Positions 1 through 6,385 of a DNA stretch of 8,097 bases are shown piece by piece. Below the pieces are notes generated by a model, which worked only from the letters and a program-made list of their open reading frames with translations, did no database searches and had not been told where the DNA came from. A program made the translations under genes and the position numbers. This DNA comes from JAAERC01 sp032123495 (GTDB taxonomy: Bacteria; Zixibacteria; MSB-5A5; GN15; PGXB01), in contig JAQBFG010000046.1 in assembly GCA_032123495.1 (NCBI GenBank), forward strand, positions 1 to 8,097. The letters run 5' to 3'. How positions within the stretch are numbered: position 1 is the first letter of the stretch; each line of letters opens with the position of its first letter.

Positions 1-30
1 ACGGGCAGATATTTTCCCTTGACAGTATTC

Positions 31-55
31 TAATATTTGGAATAGGTAAATATTA
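31..55. repeat. AT-rich inverted repeat
   Basis: Bases 31-38 (TAATATTT) and 48-55 (AAATATTA) are perfect inverted copies around a 9-base spacer. The arm length and spacing would fit a dimeric-regulator operator, but AT-rich sequence makes chance arms common and no gene start is seen close by on either strand. A TTGACA hexamer at 19-24 lies just upstream with no good -10 partner. Function unknown; a chance occurrence is quite possible. Confidence 0.25.
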
Positions 56-112
56 ACTACAGGTATTATGAAAATATATCTAATTCAAACTCATATACAA
101 CATAACGGAATT

Positions 113-218
113 GAGATTGCCACGCTGCGCTCGCAATGACGTTAGAGGGGCAGGCGAGGGCGCCTGCCGCCCACAACCATTATTCGCAACTAGTGACTAA
201 CCCACAGCAAGCTGTGGG
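113..218. repeat. Cluster of three short hairpin elements, probable interspersed repeat
   Basis: Three hairpin-capable units sit in a row in otherwise AT-rich non-coding DNA. The first pairs ATTGC at 116-120 with GCAAT at 133-137. The second has a perfect 8-bp GC stem, 149-156 with 161-168, and a 4-base loop. The third pairs CCCACAGC at 201-208 with GCTGTGGG at 211-218. Their GC content is much higher than that of the flanking bases. They resemble REP- or MITE-like palindromic sequences scattered between genes in many candidate-phylum genomes; that resemblance is from memory and copy number cannot be seen here. The third hairpin lies 26 bases beyond the end of ahcY and could slow or stop transcription from it, but no T-run follows the stem on that strand, so it is not a standard intrinsic terminator. 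Confidence 0.5.
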
Positions 219-244
219 GCACCACTACCTGACGGACCTCAATA

Positions 245-1510
245 TCAGGTGCCGATTTGCCAGGAGGCGAGATACTTTTTCTGTTCCGGGGTCAGTCTAT
301 CGATTGAAATACCCATCGATTTTAATTTTAACGCCGCAATTTTATCATCAAGATCTTCCGGCATCACATAAACCTGGTTGGCGAAATCCTCAAAATGTTT
401 AACAAGATGTTCACCTGCCAGTGCCTGGTTGGCAAACGACATATCCATCACCATCGCGGGATGTCCCTCGGCCGAAGTCAGATTTATCAAACGGCCCTCA
501 CCGAGAATATGAATCCGACGGTTATTTTTAAGGGTGTACTCATCAACAAATTTGCGGACATTACATTTTTTCTTTTTCGCCTTTTCAAGCGATTCCAGAT
601 CAAGCTCAACATTAAAATGTCCGGAGTTGCAGACAATCGCACCATCTTTCATTTTGTTAAAGTGCTCCATCCGGATAACATGAATATCGCCGGTGAGTGT
701 CACAAACAGATCACCAATCGGCGCCGCTTTGCTCATCGGCATCACCCGGAAGCCGTCCATAGCAGCCTCGATCGCTTTGGTATGATCGACCTCAGTAACA
801 ATAACATCGGCACCCATGCCTTTGGCGCGCATCGCAAATCCGCGACCGCACCAACCATATCCGGCAACAACCGTTGTCGAACCGGCGAGAAGCATATTGG
901 TGGCGCGAATGATACCATCAACGGTCGATTGCCCGGTACCGTAACGGTTATCAAAAAAATGTTTGGTCTTGGAATCGTTGACCGCAATAATCGGATACAT
1001 CAAGGCACCGTCTTTGGCCATCGCATGCAGACGAATCACGCCGGTAGTGGTTTCTTCGGTCCCGCCGATAATTTCCGGAATAAGTTCGCGTCGGTCAGAA
1101 TGAAGAGTCGAAACCAGATCGGCACCATCATCCATCGTGATATGCGGTTTAAAATCAAGCGATTGATTGACATGTTTATAATATGTTTTGTTATCTTCAC
1201 CATTACGGGCAAAAACAGAGATACCAAAATCTTTCACTAATGAGGCGGCAACATCATCCTGCGTTGACAGAGGATTTGAGGCACACAAAGCAGCATTGGC
1301 TCCGCCGGCTTGAAGGGTACGCATCAGATTGGCGGTTTCGGTAGTAACATGGAGACAGCAGGCCATATTGATCCCTTTAAACGGTTTTTCCTTTTTGAAC
1401 CGTTCCCGGATTATCCGCAAAACCGGCATACTCCGCTCGGCCCACTCGATCCGCTTTTTACCTTCGGCGGCCAGTTTCAGATTGGTAACATCATATTTAA
1501 TTTTTGTCAT
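245..1510 (-). CDS. ahcY: S-adenosylhomocysteine hydrolase (adenosylhomocysteinase)
   Basis: This cytosolic NAD-dependent enzyme reversibly splits S-adenosylhomocysteine into adenosine and homocysteine, relieving product inhibition of methyltransferases. At 421 residues it is complete. Visible family signatures (numbered from the ATG) are the ETTTGV stretch near 153-158, the catalytic NDSKTK...FDN block at about 178-188 and the NAD-binding GYGWCGRG at 217-224, followed by the conserved GDLFVT and NSGHF segments. The C-terminus ends shortly after a YLASW motif and lacks the extended tail with Lys and Tyr that contacts NAD in animal enzymes; this short form is typical of archaeal and Thermotoga-type enzymes. 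ATG at 1510 is preferred over the in-frame GTG at 1516, because AAAGG at 1521-1525 sits 10 bases before the ATG and only 4 before the GTG. The ATG lies 2 bases after the metK stop, so the two are surely co-transcribed and likely translationally coupled. Confidence 0.97.
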   Translation of the reverse strand: MTKIKYDVTNLKLAAEGKKRIEWAERSMPVLRIIRERFKKEKPFKGINMACCLHVTTETANLMRTLQAGGANAALCASNPLSTQDDVAASLVKDFGISVFARNGEDNKTYYKHVNQSLDFKPHITMDDGADLVSTLHSDRRELIPEIIGGTEETTTGVIRLHAMAKDGALMYPIIAVNDSKTKHFFDNRYGTGQSTVDGIIRATNMLLAGSTTVVAGYGWCGRGFAMRAKGMGADVIVTEVDHTKAIEAAMDGFRVMPMSKAAPIGDLFVTLTGDIHVIRMEHFNKMKDGAIVCNSGHFNVELDLESLEKAKKKKCNVRKFVDEYTLKNNRRIHILGEGRLINLTSAEGHPAMVMDMSFANQALAGEHLVKHFEDFANQVYVMPEDLDDKIAALKLKSMGISIDRLTPEQKKYLASWQIGT

Positions 1511-1512
1511 TA

Positions 1513-2676
1513 TCACACATCCTTTAATAGGTCTTTTACCCGGTCAGTTTTTTCCCAGGTAAACTCTGGTATCTCACGGCCAAAATGTCCATACGCGGCC
1601 GTTTTCAAATATATCGGTCTGAGCAAATCAAGCGATTCAATTATTCCTTTTGGAGTCAGATCAAAATTCTTTTTAATGATCTCAACCAGTCGTTCCGGTT
1701 CCACTTTGGTTGGTCCATCGGCGAAAATCATAATTGAAACCGGTTCGGCGACACCAATCGCATACGCCAACTGGATAGTGCATTTTTCGGCAAGTTCAGC
1801 CGCTACAATATTTTTGGCGATGTACCGACACATATATGCAGCCGAGCGGTCGACTTTGGAGGGGTCTTTCCCTGAAAAAGCACCGCCACCGTGGGTCGCC
1901 ATTCCGCCGTAAGTATCAACGATAATCTTGCGTCCGGTCATACCGGTATCGGACTGCGGTCCGCCAATAACAAATTTACCGGTTGGATTGATATAATATT
2001 TGGTTTTATCGTCGAGCATTTCGGATGGTACAATCGGTTTGATCACAGCATCAATTATCTCTTGCCGCGAAGTCTCAGTTATCTTGTCGCCAGTGCCGTC
2101 AAGTATATCTTCGCTATGCTGGGTCGAGACAACAACGGCATCAACTCGTTTTGGTTTGCCATTTTGATATTCAATCGTGACCTGCGATTTTCCGTCCGGG
2201 CCAAGATATGACAAGATATTCTGTTTTCTCACTTCAGCCAGCCGCATCGTTAATTTATGTGCCAGCATTATCGGCATCGGCATCAGCTCAGCTGTCTCGC
2301 GACAAGCATATCCGGTCATCAAACCCTGATCACCGGCACCGCCGGTATCAACACCCTGTGCAATATCCGGCGACTGCGAGCCGATAGCATTGAGGATCGC
2401 CATTGAGTTGTAAGCGTAGCCAAACTTGGGGTTGGTATAGCCGATATTTTTTACAATGTCTCTGACCAACGACCGAATATCGACATAAGCTTTGGTTGTA
2501 ATTTCTCCGCCGATAATAGTCAGGCCGACCGTTACAAAACTTTCGCAGGCAACACGACCCTTGACATCTTGCTTTAATACTTCATCAAGAACACCATCAG
2601 AAATCTGGTCGCATACTTTATCAGGATGCCCCTCTGTGACCGATTCTGATGTAAAAAGAAAACTTCTATCTGCCAT
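1513..2676 (-). CDS. metK: S-adenosylmethionine synthetase (methionine adenosyltransferase)
   Basis: MetK joins methionine and ATP to form S-adenosylmethionine, releasing phosphate and pyrophosphate, as a cytosolic homotetramer in the well-studied enzymes. The 387-residue product has the normal bacterial length. Family signatures are all present: TSESVTEGHPDK near the N-terminus with GHPDK at 16-20, the ATP-site motif GAGDQG at 113-118, and the glycine-rich GGGAFSGKD loop at 263-271. The start is placed at ATG 2676 because GGGG lies 6 bases upstream; an in-frame TTG at 2688 would only add four residues and overlaps that ribosome site. The gene follows the nucleotidyltransferase after 23 bases, and its stop overlaps the start region of ahcY, placing SAM synthesis and SAH removal in one transcript. 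I see no SAM riboswitch in the short gap before it. Confidence 0.98.
   Translation of the reverse strand: MADRSFLFTSESVTEGHPDKVCDQISDGVLDEVLKQDVKGRVACESFVTVGLTIIGGEITTKAYVDIRSLVRDIVKNIGYTNPKFGYAYNSMAILNAIGSQSPDIAQGVDTGGAGDQGLMTGYACRETAELMPMPIMLAHKLTMRLAEVRKQNILSYLGPDGKSQVTIEYQNGKPKRVDAVVVSTQHSEDILDGTGDKITETSRQEIIDAVIKPIVPSEMLDDKTKYYINPTGKFVIGGPQSDTGMTGRKIIVDTYGGMATHGGGAFSGKDPSKVDRSAAYMCRYIAKNIVAAELAEKCTIQLAYAIGVAEPVSIMIFADGPTKVEPERLVEIIKKNFDLTPKGIIESLDLLRPIYLKTAAYGHFGREIPEFTWEKTDRVKDLLKDV
1521..1525 (-). promoter_or_regulatory. Ribosome binding site of ahcY
   Basis: On the minus strand this reads AAAGG, inside the last codons of metK. It lies 10 bases from the ATG at 1510 and 4 bases from an in-frame GTG at 1516, so it favours the ATG as the ahcY start. 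Confidence 0.5.
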
Positions 2677-2682
2677 TGTTTT

Positions 2683-2686
2683 CCCC
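2683..2686 (-). promoter_or_regulatory. Ribosome binding site of metK
   Basis: On the minus strand this is a GGGG run followed by AAAACA and the ATG at 2676. The spacing of 6 bases supports that ATG over the TTG at 2688, whose following codon would itself contain part of the site. Confidence 0.5.
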
Positions 2687-2699
2687 AATATCTTTAATA

Positions 2700-3680
2700 T
2701 TATTTTTTCACTTCTGGACGAGCAATATTAAGTGAACCTGTTTTCCCCTTTATTACCGTTTCGACACCAATTATAGATTGTTGAATGGCACAATCTTCGA
2801 TAACTGCCTTCCGGCTAATGATCGAATCGGTTATTGTGGAATTGCTTATTTTCGCATACTCCGAAATTGAAACATTTGGTCCGATAGTTGAGTTTTCTAT
2901 TATTGCTGTACTATCAATCGCAACCGGTTCAATAATTTTCACCCCCGGCATAATTGTGGTTTGTGTTTTTTCTCTTAGCAATAAGCGATTTGTCTCAAGA
3001 ATCGTTTCAACCTTTCCGCAATCATACCAGTCATCGACAACATACGGATTAAATTCGCTGCCATTTGAAAGCATCGAATCGAGAATATCTGTTAATTGAA
3101 TTTCCCCACTCGTACGTTTATCCAGTTTAATAATATTTTCAGCATGAGTTTTCAAGATATTGGAATCATCAATATAATAAAGTCCGATGATGGCAAGATT
3201 CGATCTCGGCTGTGAAGGTTTCTCTTCAAATTCAACGATGCGATTGTTTTCGGTGATCGCTATTCCAAATCGACGGGGATCGGTAACTTCCTTAAGCCCG
3301 ATTGCATTTTCGCCAACTACGATAAATTTTTTATAATCTACTTTTGCAATTGTGTCGCTTAAAATTATTAAAACCGGCCCGGGGCTGATTTTTTGCAGGG
3401 CAACATTTACCGCATAGCCAAGTCCCAAAAGATTTTTCTGTTCAATAAATGTTGCTTTGAATGAATAATGCTTTTTAACATAGTCAACTATCTGCTCACC
3501 GAGATGCCCAATGACCAGAACCACTTCGGCCGGATCGAGCGCAACCAGCGGATCGATGATATGGGCCAGCATCGGTTTGCCGGCTACCGGTATTAACGGC
3601 TTCGGTGTCGTTAATGTGTGCGGCTGTAGCCGTTTGCCGATTCCGGCCGCGGGAATTATTATTTTTAGGTCGTTTGGCAT
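2700..3680 (-). CDS. Sugar-phosphate nucleotidyltransferase with left-handed beta-helix C-terminus
   Basis: The 326-residue protein belongs to the family that transfers a nucleotide from NTP to a sugar 1-phosphate, giving activated sugars for surface polysaccharides or other glycans. The N-terminal Rossmann-like domain starts with the diagnostic pattern G-x-G-x-R-L-x-P-x-T-x-x-x-P-K-P at 13-28. It continues with Q81 and GLG at 86-88, an LSD at 108-110 where relatives have LGD (metal and substrate site), DPRRFG at 134-139, EKP at 153-155, and a W-x-D-x-G at 218-222. From about residue 245 to 312 isoleucine- and valine-rich hexapeptide repeats indicate a left-handed beta-helix, as in long-form glucose-1-phosphate thymidylyl- or uridylyltransferases. 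There is no sign of a full acetyltransferase active site. The exact NTP and sugar cannot be told from sequence alone. ATG at 3680 begins just before the first beta strand; an upstream in-frame TTG at 3728 overlaps the predicted promoter. It is the first gene of the metK-ahcY unit. Confidence 0.88.
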   Translation of the reverse strand: MPNDLKIIIPAAGIGKRLQPHTLTTPKPLIPVAGKPMLAHIIDPLVALDPAEVVLVIGHLGEQIVDYVKKHYSFKATFIEQKNLLGLGYAVNVALQKISPGPVLIILSDTIAKVDYKKFIVVGENAIGLKEVTDPRRFGIAITENNRIVEFEEKPSQPRSNLAIIGLYYIDDSNILKTHAENIIKLDKRTSGEIQLTDILDSMLSNGSEFNPYVVDDWYDCGKVETILETNRLLLREKTQTTIMPGVKIIEPVAIDSTAIIENSTIGPNVSISEYAKISNSTITDSIISRKAVIEDCAIQQSIIGVETVIKGKTGSLNIARPEVKK

Positions 3681-3699
3681 ATTAAAATCTACGAGTATA

Positions 3700-3728
3700 T
3701 ATATAATAATTAAACGGATAACAATCAA
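3700..3728 (-). promoter_or_regulatory. Predicted promoter for the nucleotidyltransferase-metK-ahcY unit
   Basis: On the minus strand TTGATT (3728-3723) and TATATA (3705-3700) are 17 bases apart, each matching the sigma-70 consensus at four of six positions. Transcription would start near 3693, giving a leader of only about a dozen bases before the ATG at 3680. The region is so AT-rich that chance matches are likely. Confidence 0.4.
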
Positions 3729-3776
3729 ATATTCTAAAAAGATAATCGATTGAATTCAGTTATTTTGCCAAAAACG

Positions 3777-3782
3777 TATAAT
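3777..3782 (+). promoter_or_regulatory. Predicted -10 element for lpxH-panC
   Basis: A perfect TATAAT stands 40 bases before the preferred lpxH start, with no convincing -35 at the usual distance (the nearest TTGAAT at 3750-3755 is 21 bases away). Transcription would begin near 3789, just before an ATG at 3793 and 34 bases before the ATG at 3823. Confidence 0.4.
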
Positions 3783-3822
3783 CAATTTACAAATGCCAAC
3801 GATTATGTTATTATTTCTTACT

Positions 3823-4539
3823 ATGGCAGTATATTTCTTTTCAGATGTTCATCTTGGAATGACCGACAAAAAGCAGGAAATAATCAAATTAGAGAAGATC
3901 TATTCTCTTTTTGATCTGATAAAGGCTGATGCCGATAAGGTCTATATACTCGGCGATCTCTTTGATTTCTGGTTTGAGTATAAACATGCAATCCCAAAAG
4001 AACATCTGCAGGTCGTTTTCAAGCTGGCGGCGATGATAGAAAATGGCATTGAGATTCATTACATCTCCGGTAATCATGATTTCTGGCTGGGCGATTTTCT
4101 GGCCAATGAAGTCGGGATCAAGATTCATCGAGATTTCTATGAAACTATAGAAAACGGCAAAAAACTGTTTATGATTCACGGCGACGGGCTCTCCCCCGGT
4201 GATTGGAAATATCGAATCTTAAGAAGAATCCTGCGTAATAAAGTGAATATATGGCTGTATCAAAAAATCCCGTGTGATATTGGGATAACGTTTGCCAAAT
4301 TTGTTTCGGGATCATCGGCACTTCATTCCGAAGGAAGTATTAATAGATTTGTCAAAGATTATGAGATATATGCTGAAGAAAAGCTAAAAGGCGGTTATGA
4401 TGCTGTCTTAATCTGTCATACTCACTATCCACAAAGATTTGAATATGACGGCGGGATATATCTTAACACCGGCGATATGATAACAAATTTCAGTTATGGC
4501 AAGCTAAATAACGGCGAATTGACTCTAGAGTATATTTGA
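3823..4539 (+). CDS. lpxH: LpxH-like UDP-2,3-diacylglucosamine diphosphatase (metallophosphoesterase)
   Basis: The product is a 238-residue calcineurin-like metallophosphoesterase. All metal-binding motifs are visible, numbered from this ATG: D8 and H10 in SDVHLG, GDLFD at 44-48, GNHD at 83-86, H119 in IHGDG, and H199/H201 in CHTHYP. The GDLFDFWFEYK block and the following GDGLSPGD segment match the LpxH-type enzymes of Bacteroidetes and relatives, which cleave UDP-2,3-diacylglucosamine to lipid X and UMP at the inner membrane face during lipid A synthesis. Escherichia coli LpxH has GNRD rather than GNHD, and a Gly is usual where Cys198 precedes HTH, so substrate identity is a family inference. 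The start at 3823 puts Met immediately before the first beta strand, as in relatives. An in-frame ATG at 3793 would add ten mostly hydrophobic residues. Neither start has a Shine-Dalgarno sequence. panC follows after one base. Confidence 0.8.
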   Translation: MAVYFFSDVHLGMTDKKQEIIKLEKIYSLFDLIKADADKVYILGDLFDFWFEYKHAIPKEHLQVVFKLAAMIENGIEIHYISGNHDFWLGDFLANEVGIKIHRDFYETIENGKKLFMIHGDGLSPGDWKYRILRRILRNKVNIWLYQKIPCDIGITFAKFVSGSSALHSEGSINRFVKDYEIYAEEKLKGGYDAVLICHTHYPQRFEYDGGIYLNTGDMITNFSYGKLNNGELTLEYI

Positions 4540-4540
4540 A

Positions 4541-5398
4541 ATGGCTGCTAAGATAAAAATAATCCGCTCGATAAAAAAAATGCAAGTCGTTTCACGGCAA
4601 TTGTCGCGAAAAAGCAGAATCGGATTGGTGCCGACAATGGGCTTTCTGCATGAGGGGCATCTGTCGTTGATTCAAAAGGCAAAAAAGCAATCTGATATTG
4701 TTATCGTTACGATCTTTGTTAATCCAACCCAGTTTGCTCCAAATGAAGATTTGTCAAAATATCCGCGTGATGAAAAAGGTGATATCGCCAAAATCAAAGC
4801 GGCTGGCGGCAATATAGTTTTTATTCCAAAACGAGAAGAGATCTATCCTGATGGATATGAAACCTATGTTAATTGCGAAAAGATAACTCAAACCCTTGAG
4901 GGGAATTCGCGCCCGACTCATTTCAAGGGAGTGACCACGATTGTTTCCAAGCTGTTCAATATCATCCGTCCCGATGTTGCCGTTTTTGGCCAGAAAGATT
5001 ATCAGCAGGTGATGGTGCTCAAAAAGATGATTGTCGATTTGGATTATCCGATCAAGATGATTATCGGATCGACCATTCGGGAAAAAGATGGGCTGGCGAT
5101 GTCGTCGCGGAACAAATATATTAATGCTGATCAGCGTAAAGAGGCGATATGCTTGCACAAAGCATTAAAGACGGCCAAAAAGATGATAAAAAATGACGGC
5201 ATCACCAATTCAACTAATCTCCGCGCGACAATGAAAAAAGTCATTACAAAAATCTGCCCGACGGCTGAAATCGATTATATCGCCTTCACCGATTTTGAGA
5301 CGCTTAAGATAACCAAAATAGTGAATAAAAATACGATCTGTTCACTGGCGGTCAAACTTCATAATGTTCGATTGATTGATAATATGCGGATGAGATAA
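4541..5398 (+). CDS. panC: Pantothenate synthetase (pantoate-beta-alanine ligase)
   Basis: PanC condenses pantoate with beta-alanine using ATP, through a pantoyl-adenylate, to make pantothenate for coenzyme A; it acts in the cytosol. The 285-residue length is normal. Signatures are PTMGFLHEGH at 31-40 (the HIGH-like nucleotide-binding motif), FVNPTQF at 59-65, YPRD at 74-77, GQKDYQQ at 150-156 and REKDGLAMSSRN at 180-191 (the KMSKS-like loop). The C-terminal domain ends with the expected LIDN near 278-281. It begins one base after the lpxH stop, so the two are co-transcribed. panB and panD are not in this window, and pairing with a lipid A gene is not an obvious functional link. No Shine-Dalgarno sequence is seen, so translation may depend on coupling to lpxH. 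Confidence 0.97.
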   Translation: MAAKIKIIRSIKKMQVVSRQLSRKSRIGLVPTMGFLHEGHLSLIQKAKKQSDIVIVTIFVNPTQFAPNEDLSKYPRDEKGDIAKIKAAGGNIVFIPKREEIYPDGYETYVNCEKITQTLEGNSRPTHFKGVTTIVSKLFNIIRPDVAVFGQKDYQQVMVLKKMIVDLDYPIKMIIGSTIREKDGLAMSSRNKYINADQRKEAICLHKALKTAKKMIKNDGITNSTNLRATMKKVITKICPTAEIDYIAFTDFETLKITKIVNKNTICSLAVKLHNVRLIDNMRMR

Positions 5399-5466
5399 CA
5401 GCTTTCATTAGGTCATAATATTTTCTTAAACAATTTAGGCCTCATTACGTCTCCACTTCAAAACAG

Positions 5467-5494
5467 TTGACTTTGAGGAAATAATAGATATATT
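5467..5494 (+). promoter_or_regulatory. Predicted promoter of the membrane-protein cluster
   Basis: TTGACT at 5467-5472 and TATATT at 5489-5494 are 16 bases apart; each matches the sigma-70 consensus at five of six positions. This is the best promoter-like pair in the window and lies in the only sizeable gap (5399-5501) of the plus-strand run. The expected transcription start is about 5501, directly at the GTG start of the next gene, which would make the message leaderless. No intrinsic terminator for panC is seen in the gap, so read-through is also possible. Confidence 0.5.
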
Positions 5495-5501
5495 TAGCGT
5501 C

Positions 5502-6380
5502 GTGATAAAATTAAAAGCAATTCGAACCCTACCCGTTATTCTCCTCACAATAACGATGTCGCTAATACTAAATTCTCAGGCTTTTGCCCAGAATTTTGGC
5601 GATTCGATCTTTATCCTGCCACGGATGACGGTCCTTATATTTTTGGTCATTTTCTCATCGGCGGTTCTGCTTTACACCAAATGGGCCAAAGCTGGCAAAG
5701 AACTGTTTGTTCGTAAAATTGCCGGAATTGATGCGGTTGAGGATGCGGTTGGTCGTGCTACCGAGATGGGTAAACCGGTGCTTTTTATTCCCGGAATCTC
5801 AGATGTTGACGAAATAGAAACAATTGCCGGTATTTCTATTCTTGGCCGGGTGGCTCGAATCACTGCGCAGTATGAGACTCCATTATTGGTGCCGGTTCGG
5901 TACCCGATGGTTCTGGCAGCCTCGCAGGAAGTCACTGAGCAGGCTTATATCGAGATGGGCAAGGCTGATTCATACGATAAAGATACGGTTCGATATGTCG
6001 CCGGGGAGCAGTTTGCTTTTACGGCAACGGTTAATGGAATGATGATGCGGGAACAACCGGCAGCCTGCATTTATATGGGCGGATTTTTTGCCGAATCGCT
6101 TCTTCTGGCCGAAACCGGAAATGCTGCCGGGGCGATTCAGATCGCCGGAACAGCGCGTCCGGAACAGCTTCCGTTTTTTATCGCCGCCTGTGATTTTACA
6201 TTGATGGGCGAGGAGCTTTATGCCGCGTCGAGTTATTTGAGCCATGAACCGCTTTTGCTTGGCGGTCTCAAGGGTCAGGATTTTGTAAAGATAATACTTG
6301 TTCTAATAATCTTGGTTGGAACATTTCTGGTTACGTTTGATATAGGAGACTGGTACTTAAACTTGTTTAATATACCGTAA
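5502..6380 (+). CDS. DUF6754-like membrane-anchored protein of unknown function
   Basis: This 292-residue protein has a basic start (KLKAIR) and a hydrophobic stretch ending in AFAQ near residue 30, which reads as a signal peptide. A membrane helix follows at about 42-59, then a 200-residue soluble region and a second helix at 262-279. Basic residues right after the first helix (TKWAKAGKELFVRK) place the soluble region in the cytoplasm by the positive-inside rule, whether or not the signal is cleaved. Alternating strands and helices suggest an alpha/beta fold. Distinctive segments are GRATEMGKPVLFIPG (84-98), AETGNAAGAIQIAGT (203-217), GEELYAASSYLS (236-247) and GLKGQD (255-260). They recall the DUF6754 family from memory; no biochemical role is known to me and no catalytic motif is recognisable. 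The GTG start has no usable Shine-Dalgarno (GAGGA at 5475-5479 is 22 bases away), but it keeps the basic n-region and coincides with a predicted transcription start. First gene of a four-gene cluster. Confidence 0.8.
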   Translation: MIKLKAIRTLPVILLTITMSLILNSQAFAQNFGDSIFILPRMTVLIFLVIFSSAVLLYTKWAKAGKELFVRKIAGIDAVEDAVGRATEMGKPVLFIPGISDVDEIETIAGISILGRVARITAQYETPLLVPVRYPMVLAASQEVTEQAYIEMGKADSYDKDTVRYVAGEQFAFTATVNGMMMREQPAACIYMGGFFAESLLLAETGNAAGAIQIAGTARPEQLPFFIAACDFTLMGEELYAASSYLSHEPLLLGGLKGQDFVKIILVLIILVGTFLVTFDIGDWYLNLFNIP

Positions 6381-6385
6381 TAGTT

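Noticed and set aside
19..48. TTGACA as a plus-strand promoter
   Set aside because: No hexamer at 16-18 bases resembles a -10, and no gene follows on the plus strand.
196..218. Intrinsic terminator for ahcY
   Set aside because: The hairpin is good but is not followed by a T-run on the minus strand, so it is kept only as a repeat that may hinder transcription.
136..402. Small open frame running from the hairpin cluster into ahcY
   Set aside because: Built from the palindromic repeats plus antisense ahcY sequence; composition is not protein-like.
395..1240. Long open frame on the plus strand inside ahcY
   Set aside because: It lies wholly antisense to a clear, complete ahcY; its translation is rich in Arg, His, Ile and Phe, has no recognisable domain and no ribosome site, as expected for a shadow frame.
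1310..1912. Plus-strand open frame across the metK/ahcY junction
   Set aside because: Antisense to two well-supported enzymes, with no domain signature or start signal.
2677..2688. TTG at 2688 as the metK start
   Set aside because: ATG at 2676 has a GGGG ribosome site at 6 bases and matches the usual N-terminal length of the family.
2677..2699. SAM riboswitch before metK
   Set aside because: The gap is only 23 bases and no leader RNA could fit; the 5' end of the operon upstream of 3680 also lacks a long structured leader.
5399..5466. Terminator or small RNA between panC and the membrane cluster
   Set aside because: No stable stem with a T-run and no clear RNA structure could be found by eye; AGGCCT at 5438-5443 is only a short palindrome.
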